Positions 43,856 through 51,991 of a stretch of DNA of 64,000 nucleotides are shown one piece after another. The notes under the pieces are model-generated. The model ran no database searches. It was not told the origin of the DNA and was given only the letters and a program-made list of their open reading frames with translations. The DNA comes from Thermotogota bacterium (GTDB lineage: Bacteria; Thermotogota; Thermotogae; Petrotogales; Petrotogaceae), in contig JAKOZG010000033.1 in the NCBI GenBank assembly GCA_029780115.1, forward strand, positions 124,001-188,000. Reading direction: 5' to 3'. The translations under genes were made by a program, and so were the position numbers. The first letter of the stretch is position 1. The number at the start of each line of letters is the position of its first letter.

Positions 43856-45193
43856 ATGAAAGAGAAAATCAACTTGGGCATAGTTGCTTTTGTAAGAAAC
43901 ACTTATGATGCTCAAAAAGGTCAAGAAATATATAAGCAATCATTATTAGATTTAGAAAACACTCTAGATAACGTTGATTTGTTCGGTTGGCAAAATGTTG
44001 TTGAATACCCAGACGAGTTAGAAGAGGTGTTAACTTCTTTCAAAGAACATAACGTAGATGGCGTTGTATTATTAAGTGCAACCTTTCATCTTGGACAACT
44101 AGCCTTAAAAATTGCAAAAAACATTAATAAACCTTTTTTAATATGGGCCCTTCCTGAACCTTCCTATCATGGTGAAAGGCTAAGACTAAATTCTTTAGTT
44201 GGGGCCCATTTAGATTGCTCTAACTTATATAAGTCTGGTTTTGACAACTTTGAATTCATATATGGAGAGACAAAAGACCCTGATTTTAAAAATAAACTGA
44301 ATAATTGGCTTGATGCTTTAAGAATTATCAAAAAATGGAACAATACAAAAATCGGCTTAATAGGAAACCATGCTCAAGGTTTTTATAATATAGACGTATA
44401 TGAACCTGAAATCATCAAAGAATTTGGGGCAGAAATAGACTTCATATCTTTAAGTAACATATTTAATTTCAAGGCAAATACTGATGAAATAAAAAAAGAA
44501 ATGAACAATTTATCTGGTATATACAATTACGGAGAAAATATGACAGATGAACGATTGAAAAAAGTAGCAAACCTATACATATGCCTAAAAGAGCTCGAAA
44601 AGTCTAATAACTACACTGCAATGGCTATAAGATGCTGGCCAGAATTCGCAAACTCCTATGGAATTTCTCCCTGCGCTTCTATGTCTTATTTTATGCCCGA
44701 ACATATCCCAATTGCATGCGAAGGAGATATAGAAGGTACATTAGAAATGATTGCATATAAAGCGGTTGGTTGTAATGAACTCTTTTTAGCAGATATAAGC
44801 CAAATTTTTGAAAAAGAAGACTCTTTATTATTTTGGCATTGTGGGGTTGCACCATATAATCTATGGGATCAGAAATCTGAAAAAACCCTTGACACATATT
44901 TTGCTGGAGGTAGAGGAGTTACCGTAGGTTTCGTTTTAAAACCAGGACCTGTAACAATCTCAAGAATAGATTATGCGCGAGGAAAAACTAGGTTGTTAAC
45001 GCTAGAAGGAGAAGCACTTCCAACAGAAAAAGAGCTCAAGGGAACTTATGTAAAAGTTAAAATACCTGATGCAAAAAATACTTTTGAAAAATTTGTCTCA
45101 CAGGGTGTTGCTCATCACGTTGTTCTAGGATACGGTCGTTATAAAAAAACCTTTGAAAAAGTTGCAAAACTAAAAAATTGGGAAATATTATAA
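43856..45193 (+). CDS. L-fucose-isomerase-like protein, candidate sulfoquinovose isomerase
   Basis: 445 residues. Candidate metal ligands are Glu in AIRCWPEF, Glu and Asp in ACEGDIEGTL, and His in LFWHCGVAP, in the order used by L-fucose/L-arabinose isomerases. The N-terminal half has the Rossmann-like segments GVVLLSATFHLGQLAL and NKPFLIWALPEPS. It would turn sulfoquinovose (aldose) into 6-deoxy-6-sulfofructose (ketose), the step needed before the transaldolase. ATG 43856 follows GAGGGGTGA; a GTG at 43847 overlaps the dehydrogenase stop. Substrate from context. Confidence 0.78.
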   Translation: MKEKINLGIVAFVRNTYDAQKGQEIYKQSLLDLENTLDNVDLFGWQNVVEYPDELEEVLTSFKEHNVDGVVLLSATFHLGQLALKIAKNINKPFLIWALPEPSYHGERLRLNSLVGAHLDCSNLYKSGFDNFEFIYGETKDPDFKNKLNNWLDALRIIKKWNNTKIGLIGNHAQGFYNIDVYEPEIIKEFGAEIDFISLSNIFNFKANTDEIKKEMNNLSGIYNYGENMTDERLKKVANLYICLKELEKSNNYTAMAIRCWPEFANSYGISPCASMSYFMPEHIPIACEGDIEGTLEMIAYKAVGCNELFLADISQIFEKEDSLLFWHCGVAPYNLWDQKSEKTLDTYFAGGRGVTVGFVLKPGPVTISRIDYARGKTRLLTLEGEALPTEKELKGTYVKVKIPDAKNTFEKFVSQGVAHHVVLGYGRYKKTFEKVAKLKNWEIL

Positions 45194-45224
45194 TAAGAAA
45201 TATTTCACGGATGGTGAAAATGGT

Positions 45225-47162
45225 ATGAAAATAATTCAACAAGATAAAAATTACAAAGTATATATCAACGATTTAGAACTTTTTAACACTCAAGAATTTC
45301 GATATGGAATAGGTCATCATAAAATAAAAGAAAATCATGCCCATTTCAAAATCAAAGAAAAGTCTGATATAAACCTAAAAGACAATCTTGAGATAAAAAT
45401 AGAAAACACCACAGAAAACCTTTTAACTATGAATTTAAAAGTCCCTAAAGAATTTAATAGGCTATTGATTTGTCTAAACTCTTTTGACTCTGAACAAATA
45501 TTTGGAGGAGGAGAACAATACAATCATCTTAATTTAAAAGGAAAAAAATTCCCCATTTGGGTTCAGGAACAAGGAGTTGGAAGAGGATGGGATCCTATCT
45601 CCTTATTAACAAAACTCAAAGGAACAAGCGGAAGCTGGTTCACAACCTATTTTCCCTCTCCAATCTTCCTATCAACCATGGGATACGCAATAATAATTGA
45701 AACTTATTCACCCATTATTGTAGATTTTAAAAAGAAAAAGTCTGTATTTGAAATATGGGATAATAACGCAAAAATCATAATAATCGAAGGTAAAGATATA
45801 CAAGAACTTACAAAACACATCAGAATATATTTTAACTCAAAACATCATCTTCCCGACTGGATATATGGAACAATTATTGCCTCTCAAGGAGGAACAGAAG
45901 CCTTATCAAAAAAAGTTGACTTGTTGACACAAAACGAAGTCCCACTCAGTGCAGTGTGGTCACAAGATTGGTCTGGTACTAACAGAACTTCTTTTGGTAG
46001 ACAAGTCTACTGGAATTGGGAATACGACAAAATATCGTATAAAAACTTACCCAACAAGATACAAGAATTAAACAATAAAGGAATAAAGTTTCTTTCATAT
46101 ATAAATCCTTTCTTGATAGAAGGAAGTAGATTATACAAAATAGCAAAAGAAAACGACTATTTCGTTAAGCATCCTAATGGCGATGTATATAATATATACG
46201 TAACCACTTTCCCAGCCGGCCTTATAGATCTTACAAATAAAGATGCTTACAATTGGTACAAAAATATAATTAAAACCAACATGATCGCATTGGGAACTTC
46301 TGGTTGGATGGCTGATTTTGGTGAATATTTACCTGTAGATGCAATCTTATTTTCAGGAGAAGATCCCATTAAATATCACAATCAATATCCAGTAGAATGG
46401 GCCAAATTGAATTATGAAGCAATAAAAGAAAGTGGAAACGACGACATCATTTTCTTTATGAGATCTGGTTACTTAGATTCAGTCTCATATTGTCCAGTAT
46501 ACTGGGCAGGTGATCAAAACGTTAATTGGAGCAAAAGTGATGGAATAGCCTCTGTAATTCCCGCTGCCTTAAGTTCTGGGTTTAGTGGCGTAGACTTTTT
46601 CCATTGGGACACTGGAGGTTATACCTCTTTGTTTTGGATGAAAAGAACCCCAGAGCTTTTTATGCGTTGGGTAGAATTAAGCGCGTTTTCTCTTATCATG
46701 CGAACTCACGAGGGAAATAGACCTGAAACAAATATTCAATTTAATTCTAATGAAGAAATATTTAAACATTTTATATGGATGTCTAATGTTCATTATTCTC
46801 TAAAGAATTATTTGAAATACAGTGTTCAAACTAGCCTTGAGGAAAATCTACCAATTACAAGACATTTATGTCTTAATTATCCAGAAGATAAAGAAAGTTA
46901 CCATCAAAAGTATCAATTTATGCTAGGAAGCGACATACTTGTGTCTCCAGTTATCTCAAAAAACACTGAAGAAAAAACAGTTTATTTACCTCCTGACAAT
47001 TGGATTCATCTTTGGAGTACAAAAAAGTATTCGGGACAACAATATATAAAAGTCAAAGCACCTATAGGGTTCATCCCTGTATTCATAAGAGAAAATTCAA
47101 CTTTTTTAGAAGAACTTTTAAATAACACCGAACAATTAAATAAAAAATTTCAATATACTTAA
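45225..47162 (+). CDS. yihQ: GH31 sulfoquinovosidase (YihQ-like)
   Basis: 645 residues. GH31 nucleophile Asp364 in GWMADFGEYLP and acid/base Asp462 in HWDTGGYTSLF are present. Stretches such as AVWSQDWSG, LSYINPF-like segment, MAGDQNV-like YWAGDQNVNWSKSDG, and MRTHEGNRP agree closely with what I remember of E. coli YihQ. It releases sulfoquinovose from sulfoquinovosyl glycerol or glycolipid. No signal peptide, so it acts in the cytoplasm after import. In the sulfonate pocket Gln247 and Trp263 are kept, but the Arg three before the Trp reads Gln260 with Arg259 beside it. Last gene of the rightward block. Confidence 0.88.
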   Translation: MKIIQQDKNYKVYINDLELFNTQEFRYGIGHHKIKENHAHFKIKEKSDINLKDNLEIKIENTTENLLTMNLKVPKEFNRLLICLNSFDSEQIFGGGEQYNHLNLKGKKFPIWVQEQGVGRGWDPISLLTKLKGTSGSWFTTYFPSPIFLSTMGYAIIIETYSPIIVDFKKKKSVFEIWDNNAKIIIIEGKDIQELTKHIRIYFNSKHHLPDWIYGTIIASQGGTEALSKKVDLLTQNEVPLSAVWSQDWSGTNRTSFGRQVYWNWEYDKISYKNLPNKIQELNNKGIKFLSYINPFLIEGSRLYKIAKENDYFVKHPNGDVYNIYVTTFPAGLIDLTNKDAYNWYKNIIKTNMIALGTSGWMADFGEYLPVDAILFSGEDPIKYHNQYPVEWAKLNYEAIKESGNDDIIFFMRSGYLDSVSYCPVYWAGDQNVNWSKSDGIASVIPAALSSGFSGVDFFHWDTGGYTSLFWMKRTPELFMRWVELSAFSLIMRTHEGNRPETNIQFNSNEEIFKHFIWMSNVHYSLKNYLKYSVQTSLEENLPITRHLCLNYPEDKESYHQKYQFMLGSDILVSPVISKNTEEKTVYLPPDNWIHLWSTKKYSGQQYIKVKAPIGFIPVFIRENSTFLEELLNNTEQLNKKFQYT

Positions 47163-47175
47163 AACTATAAAATTT

Positions 47176-47217
47176 TTCGTAGGGTTGATCAACATATTGA
47201 TAGATCAACTCTACGAA
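47176..47217. terminator. Bidirectional hairpin between GH31 and pfkB
   Basis: TTCGTAGGGTTGATC (47176-47190) pairs with GATCAACTCTACGAA (47203-47217), 15 bp with one mismatch, flanked by A/T tracts. It overlaps the pfkB stop and probably ends both convergent transcripts. Confidence 0.7.
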
Positions 47218-47972
47218 TTAATTATTTTATTGAAAGCTCCTAAATAATCAGAAACTGATTCTGCAGTTTTCACTGCTTTTTCTAGTATTAACGCTTTTTC
47301 TTCGTTTTTTAAAATTCCATCTACTAATGCAATATCAAACACATCTCCCATACCTATAGTATACTTCGCCTTTTTTTTATTACCTCCTACCTGTATATCA
47401 TCCCATTTTGCCCCTTTTATTCCGAGCTTTACAACATCACAAGTAAATGGAAGTCCTTTACATTCTTCTTCGTTTCCAATATAAATAACGTTATTATGTT
47501 TTTTATGATTATTAGCAATAATATTTGATCTTGGTCCAATATCGAAAAAAACTTTATTGTAAAACGAAAATATATCGCTATCAACAACATTTTTATTTAT
47601 CTCAGTAGTAATGAATAAATAATCTGATTTATTATCAGGCACAAACAAATCACAGTCAAGTACTTGCCTATCAATTGCTATAGGTTTTTCATTAAGTGTA
47701 ACAAATATTGATGTCGGCTTATTTATTCTTTGAACATAATCAACATCCACACAATATTCAATTAATTTTTTAATAATATAATCTCCCACAAAATCGTTAC
47801 CAACATTACTAATCAATCGTACGTTATAACCCTGTTTAGCCAAGCCTATTGCAACAATAAGCCCAGAACCTCCAGGAAACATATACACCTTGGATTTATG
47901 AATATCTTCTTGCTCCTTAATAATATAAATATCTAAAAAAGTACCTCCTAAAACATCTATACTAACCATCAT
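47211..47972 (-). CDS. PfkB-family carbohydrate kinase
   Basis: 253 residues, shorter than most ribokinase-family members (about 300). The N-terminal VDVLGGT-like SIDVLGGTFLD, the substrate-side motif MFPGGSGLIVAIGLAKQG and the C-terminal anion-hole motif TIGMGDVFDIAL are seen; the usual GAGD is GMGD but the catalytic Asp is kept. It carries the TTTTAGAA palindrome right after its -10, shared with the catabolic operon. YihV, the sulfofructose kinase of the sulfo-EMP route, is also PfkB-type, so a kinase for a pathway product (sulfofructose, dihydroxyacetone or another triose) is possible. Confidence 0.72.
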   Translation of the reverse strand: MMVSIDVLGGTFLDIYIIKEQEDIHKSKVYMFPGGSGLIVAIGLAKQGYNVRLISNVGNDFVGDYIIKKLIEYCVDVDYVQRINKPTSIFVTLNEKPIAIDRQVLDCDLFVPDNKSDYLFITTEINKNVVDSDIFSFYNKVFFDIGPRSNIIANNHKKHNNVIYIGNEEECKGLPFTCDVVKLGIKGAKWDDIQVGGNKKKAKYTIGMGDVFDIALVDGILKNEEKALILEKAVKTAESVSDYLGAFNKIINS

Positions 47973-48002
47973 ATTCCCTCACTTAAAAATAAAATTAACT
48001 TA

Positions 48003-48030
48003 CTTTAGAAATTCTAAAATCCTTATTATA
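48003..48030 (-). promoter_or_regulatory. pfkB promoter with overlapping palindrome (site 2)
   Basis: On the minus strand: TATAAT (48030-48025), five bases, then TTTTAGAA-T-TTCTAAAG (48019-48003), then TAAGT. The palindrome covers the expected transcription start, the classic position for a repressor site. Confidence 0.55.
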
Positions 48031-48089
48031 TCTATGTTTTGGAGTTGATTTTTTTACAAAATAGCTCGTCAACCTTTCGGTACTTATAC

Positions 48090-48215
48090 CAAGGGTGGAA
48101 GGGCTCCGCCCTGGTACCCCTTTAAATTCAACAACTATAATTAACAATTACACTTTTTTGTACCTGTACCAAAGGTGGAAGGGCTCCGCCCTGCTACCCT
48201 TTTAAATTCAAAATT
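48090..48215 (-). repeat. Repeat array B, two units of 80 bp, leftward orientation
   Basis: Cores AGGGCTCCGCCCT at 48100-48112 and 48180-48192, the reverse complement of array A cores. They lie upstream of pfkB and point toward it, in the 407-base divergent spacer 47973-48379. Confidence 0.85.
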
Positions 48216-48379
48216 CTATTTTTAGAAAATTTTTATTTCTAAAGTCATTAAAAATAAAATTGTTTCATTAGAAGATTATACGACAAAAACAATAAATTAA
48301 GCTATTTTAGATTTTTTTTAGATCCCAAAATTATAATTCAATTATATAAATCGACTAAATTTAAAAGGGGTGAACTTAA

Positions 48380-49672
48380 ATGAGAAAGTTAGGTATTTTT
48401 CTTTTGATTCTGACGGTTGGTCTTATATTTGTAAGTTGTACCATACCACTAGACTGGTTTAATGATGAAAATGAAGACATCATAATTAAAACATTTTTAA
48501 ATGGCAATCTTCAACAAATTGAATTTTTAGCCTACAAAGATGGTAAAGATGGGGACTGGAAAAAATTAGATTCGACAACAGGCATTTACAATTTCAAACC
48601 AGAAGCTACTGACGGAAATTACAGTATTTACGCAGTTCATGGATTATATGACGCAGATAGCGACGAAACATCCTATGATATCAAAATAATGAACCTAAAC
48701 ACTTCTGAGCTATCAGAAATTCCTATTTATTTTTCTACATATGCTAGCACCTCACCTGAAGCAACCCTCATGCTTAATTTCAGTGATGATTTTCTAGAAA
48801 AATGGGCAGGTGCATATTGGGGAAAGTGTCACGGTTTTTATGATTTTGATAAACCAGCATATCTAACTAACAACAAAGTCTATGGAGTAATGCCGGGAAC
48901 CAATGATTTAGTAATATTGTTAGGCGATTTAATAAATCGAGGAAACTATTGGTCACGTGATTTTATAAATAAAATATTCATTGAAAGAGGATTCACTATT
49001 TCTGAAGGTGAACAAGAATTAGATCTTTTATTGAACGAATTTGTTGATATTGAAACCTTCGTAGCAACATCTACAATAGCTGATGCATATATCGAATCTA
49101 ATCTTTTAGTAGGAGGAACAACAAACGTTTTTACATGGGAACTTCCAGAAGATCATTTTATTAAACTCCCAGCTTCTTTAAAATCTGATAAAGATTTATA
49201 TATTTTGTCATTAGTAAATAATGACTATTCTAATAATATTTCAAGATTATTTAAGATATACAAATCAAATCCAAATGATTACGAAATTATAGATGTATTC
49301 CCTGCTGATAATTGGGAAAAACCAACTTTTATCAGCAATACTTTCTACTGGACCCCTTATGATCCAAATGTCACTGGTCATAGAATGAGATTTTATGAAG
49401 CTTCTCTTAACAATGATGATTACACTATAAATTGGACTTTCTTATTTTCAAACGGATGGTTAGGTGAGGCCGATTCTTATGAATATGAATTGCCAAAATT
49501 AAATAATTTGGCAGGTTGGAATGATCTATGGTATCCTCAAGAACCTATCGACTCCTACCAATTTTTTGACGCAGTAGCAGGAAACAATAATAATTTAATC
49601 AGATACCTATATGAACCAATAGCTGGATTGGAAAAAAGTATATTTTCCTATGGTATAAACTCCTCTTTATAA
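48380..49672 (+). CDS. Predicted lipoprotein of unknown function
   Basis: 430 residues. The N-terminus MRKLGIFLLILTVGLIFVSC ends in a lipobox with Cys20, so the protein is lipid-anchored. The mature part is acidic, rich in Asn, Asp and aromatic residues, with an early beta-rich part (FLAYKDGKDGDWKKLDS, GNYSIYAVHGLYDA) and no recognised domain. GGGGTGAA precedes the ATG; TATAAT-like sequence lies about 50 bases upstream. It sits between two repeat arrays and apart from the sulfoquinovose genes. Possibly a surface glycan-binding or structural lipoprotein; this is a guess from location and composition. Confidence 0.65.
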   Translation: MRKLGIFLLILTVGLIFVSCTIPLDWFNDENEDIIIKTFLNGNLQQIEFLAYKDGKDGDWKKLDSTTGIYNFKPEATDGNYSIYAVHGLYDADSDETSYDIKIMNLNTSELSEIPIYFSTYASTSPEATLMLNFSDDFLEKWAGAYWGKCHGFYDFDKPAYLTNNKVYGVMPGTNDLVILLGDLINRGNYWSRDFINKIFIERGFTISEGEQELDLLLNEFVDIETFVATSTIADAYIESNLLVGGTTNVFTWELPEDHFIKLPASLKSDKDLYILSLVNNDYSNNISRLFKIYKSNPNDYEIIDVFPADNWEKPTFISNTFYWTPYDPNVTGHRMRFYEASLNNDDYTINWTFLFSNGWLGEADSYEYELPKLNNLAGWNDLWYPQEPIDSYQFFDAVAGNNNNLIRYLYEPIAGLEKSIFSYGINSSL

Positions 49673-49785
49673 TGACTTAATAATAATTCAAGTACTATTA
49701 AATTAAAAGAAGAAATGAGCACTGTGCTTTTCGTATTAAGTAAAAAAACCTAAGGTGATTGCAAAATCAGAGTGAAATCTTCAAA

Positions 49786-50285
49786 GATACAAGTACCAAA
49801 AAATGCAATTGTAAATTATCGCTTTTGAATTTAGAAGGGTACCAGGGCGGAGCCCTCTCCTCCCTGACTACAAGTACCAAAAAGTTGTAATTGTTTATTA
49901 CTGTTTTTGAATTTATAAGGGTACCAGGGCGGAGCCCTCTCCTCCCTGGTACAAGTACCGAAAAGTTGTAATTGTTTATTACTGTTTTTGAATTTAAAAG
50001 GGTACCAGGGCGAAGCCCTCTCCTCCCTGATACAAGTGCCGAAAAGTTGTAATTGTTTATTACTGTTTTTGAATTTAAAAGGGTACCAGGGCGGAGCCCT
50101 CTCCTCCCTGGTACAAGTACCGAAAAGTTGTAATTGTTTATTACTGTTTTTGAATCTATAAGGGTACCAGGGCGGAGCCCTCTCCTCCCTGATACAAGTG
50201 CCGAAAAGTTGTAATTGTTTATTACTGTTTTTGAATTTAAAAGGGTACCAGGGCGGAGCCCTCTCCTCCCTGGTATAAGTACCGA
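49786..50285 (+). repeat. Tandem repeat array C, six units of 81-82 bp
   Basis: Cores at 49844, 49926, 50007 (AGGGCGAAGCCCT variant), 50088, 50169 and 50250, preceded by half a unit of array A type (49786-49830). In units 2, 4 and 6 GTACCAGGG and CCCTGGTAC (or TAT variant) flank the core as a larger inverted repeat; units 3 and 5 carry CCCTGATACAAGTGCC, so a 162-bp dimer period is visible. Confidence 0.9.
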
Positions 50286-50362
50286 AAAGGTTAAAGAACT
50301 TAAGAATTAGTGAAGTTTAGCATTGGGAAGGTATTTTGTAAAAAAAACGACGCTAAAGCATA

Positions 50363-50390
50363 TATAACGCAGATTTTAGAATTTTTAAAG
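50363..50390 (+). promoter_or_regulatory. Promoter module with TTTTAGAA palindrome (site 3)
   Basis: TATAAC (50363-50368), five bases, TTTTAGAA-T-TTTTAAAG (50374-50390), then TAAGT: the same layout as sites 2 and 4. Confidence 0.45.
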
Positions 50391-50425
50391 TAAGTAAAAA
50401 CAAACAAAAAAGAGAGTGAGATTAT

Positions 50426-51820
50426 ATGAAAAAAAAGTATTTTTGGTTTTCTTTGTTAATTTTATTGTTTATGTTTACTGTAGTTGCTTGTGTACCAAAG
50501 GAAACTAACAATCCGCCGATATGGCAAAGCATACCAGACCAAAATATAAGAGTAGGAGAAAGTGTAAGTATAAACCTATTAAATTATGCAAGTGATCCAG
50601 ATGGAGATCAATTAACATTTGAAATAATTACAGGTGAAGGGAATATAAGTGGAAGTACATACATATACAGTGGAGAATCAGAAGGTAGAAAAACAGTAAC
50701 AATAAGGGCAAAAGATACAAAAGAAGCATATACTGATACATCATTTGTAATTAATGTTAGTTCTGGAAATCAAAGCGGTTCACTCAAATGGAAGTTTAGA
50801 ACTGACTCTTATATTGATTCAAGCCCAGCAATAGGCAGTGATGGAACTATATATGTAGGATCATATGATAATTATCTCTACGCGATAAAACCAGATGGTT
50901 CACTCAAATGGAAGTATAAAACAGACGATTGTATTGATTTCGGCAGTCCAGCAATAGGGAGTGATGGAACTATATATGTGGGATCATTTGATGATTATCT
51001 CTATGCGATAAACCCGGATGGTTCACTCCAATGGAAGTATAAAACAGACGAGTGGATTGATTCAAGCCCAGCAATAGGCAGTGATGGAACTATATATGTG
51101 GGATCAAATGATGATTATCTCTACGCGATAAACCCGAATGGTTCTCTCAAATGGAAGTATAAAACTGACTATTGGATATGGTCTAGCCCTGCAATAGGTA
51201 GTGATGAAACTATATATGTGGGATCATTGGATGATTATCTCTATGCGATAAACCCAGATGGTTCACTCAAATGGAAGTATAAAACTAATGATGTTATTTA
51301 TTCAAGCCCAGCAATAGGAAGTGATGGAACTATATATGTGGGATCATTCGATGATTATCTCTACGCAATAAACCCGGATGGTTCACTCAAATGGAGGTAT
51401 AAAACTGACGATTGGATTGAATCAAGTCCAGCAATAGGCGGTGATGGAACTATATATGTGGGATCATATGATAATTATCTCTACGCGATAAAACCAGATG
51501 GTTCACTCAAATGGAAGTATGAAACTAACGATGTTATTTATTCAAGCCCAGCAATAGGCAGTGATGGAACTATATATGTGGGATCAGATGATTGGTATTT
51601 ATATGCGATAAACCCAGATGGTTCACTCAAATGGAAGCATGAGACTTACAATAATATTGGTTCAAGTCCAGCAATAGGCAGTGATGGAACTATATATGTG
51701 GGATCAAATGATGGTTACCTCTATGCAATACAAGGAGAAAGTGAGGGGTTAGCAGACACACCTTGGCCAAAATTTAGAAAAAACAACAGAAATACAAGTA
51801 ATTACGATGATGCTGAGTAA
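50426..51820 (+). CDS. Lipoprotein with eight-repeat PQQ-like beta-propeller
   Basis: 464 residues. A lipoprotein signal (lipobox VVAC, Cys near 22) is followed by one cadherin/dystroglycan-type Ig-like domain (about 32-112; VGESVSINLLNYASDPDGDQ). Eight consecutive 40-residue repeats then run to about 440, each like SLKWKYKTDDWIDSSPAIGS then DGTIYVGS and YLYAINPDG. Repeats of this type close into an eight-bladed propeller, the BamB/PQQ fold; the residues that bind PQQ in dehydrogenases are not evident, so a binding or scaffold role is likelier. The DNA repeats are nearly identical, implying recent expansion or conversion. Confidence 0.8.
   Translation: MKKKYFWFSLLILLFMFTVVACVPKETNNPPIWQSIPDQNIRVGESVSINLLNYASDPDGDQLTFEIITGEGNISGSTYIYSGESEGRKTVTIRAKDTKEAYTDTSFVINVSSGNQSGSLKWKFRTDSYIDSSPAIGSDGTIYVGSYDNYLYAIKPDGSLKWKYKTDDCIDFGSPAIGSDGTIYVGSFDDYLYAINPDGSLQWKYKTDEWIDSSPAIGSDGTIYVGSNDDYLYAINPNGSLKWKYKTDYWIWSSPAIGSDETIYVGSLDDYLYAINPDGSLKWKYKTNDVIYSSPAIGSDGTIYVGSFDDYLYAINPDGSLKWRYKTDDWIESSPAIGGDGTIYVGSYDNYLYAIKPDGSLKWKYETNDVIYSSPAIGSDGTIYVGSDDWYLYAINPDGSLKWKHETYNNIGSSPAIGSDGTIYVGSNDGYLYAIQGESEGLADTPWPKFRKNNRNTSNYDDAE
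50779..51735 (+). repeat. In-frame tandem repeats of about 120 bp within the propeller gene
   Basis: Eight coding units share the segments GCAATAGG(C/A)AGTGATGG and ACTATATATGTGGGATCA. One unit is 123 bp, the rest 120 bp. Variation concentrates in the codons of the loop before SSPAIG. Confidence 0.85.
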
Positions 51821-51991
51821 GTGCGTTTATACAGGAATGTAATATACATGTCTGTTTTTTCTAATCTGAAAGCAAATATCAAATATTATAGTGAACTATT
51901 ATAGCTGTTAGATAAAGAGAAGAAAGGGCAAATGGAAAAAAGATTTATTCTATTAATTCAAAGAACCGTCAAAAAAGGAGAGTGAAATTAT

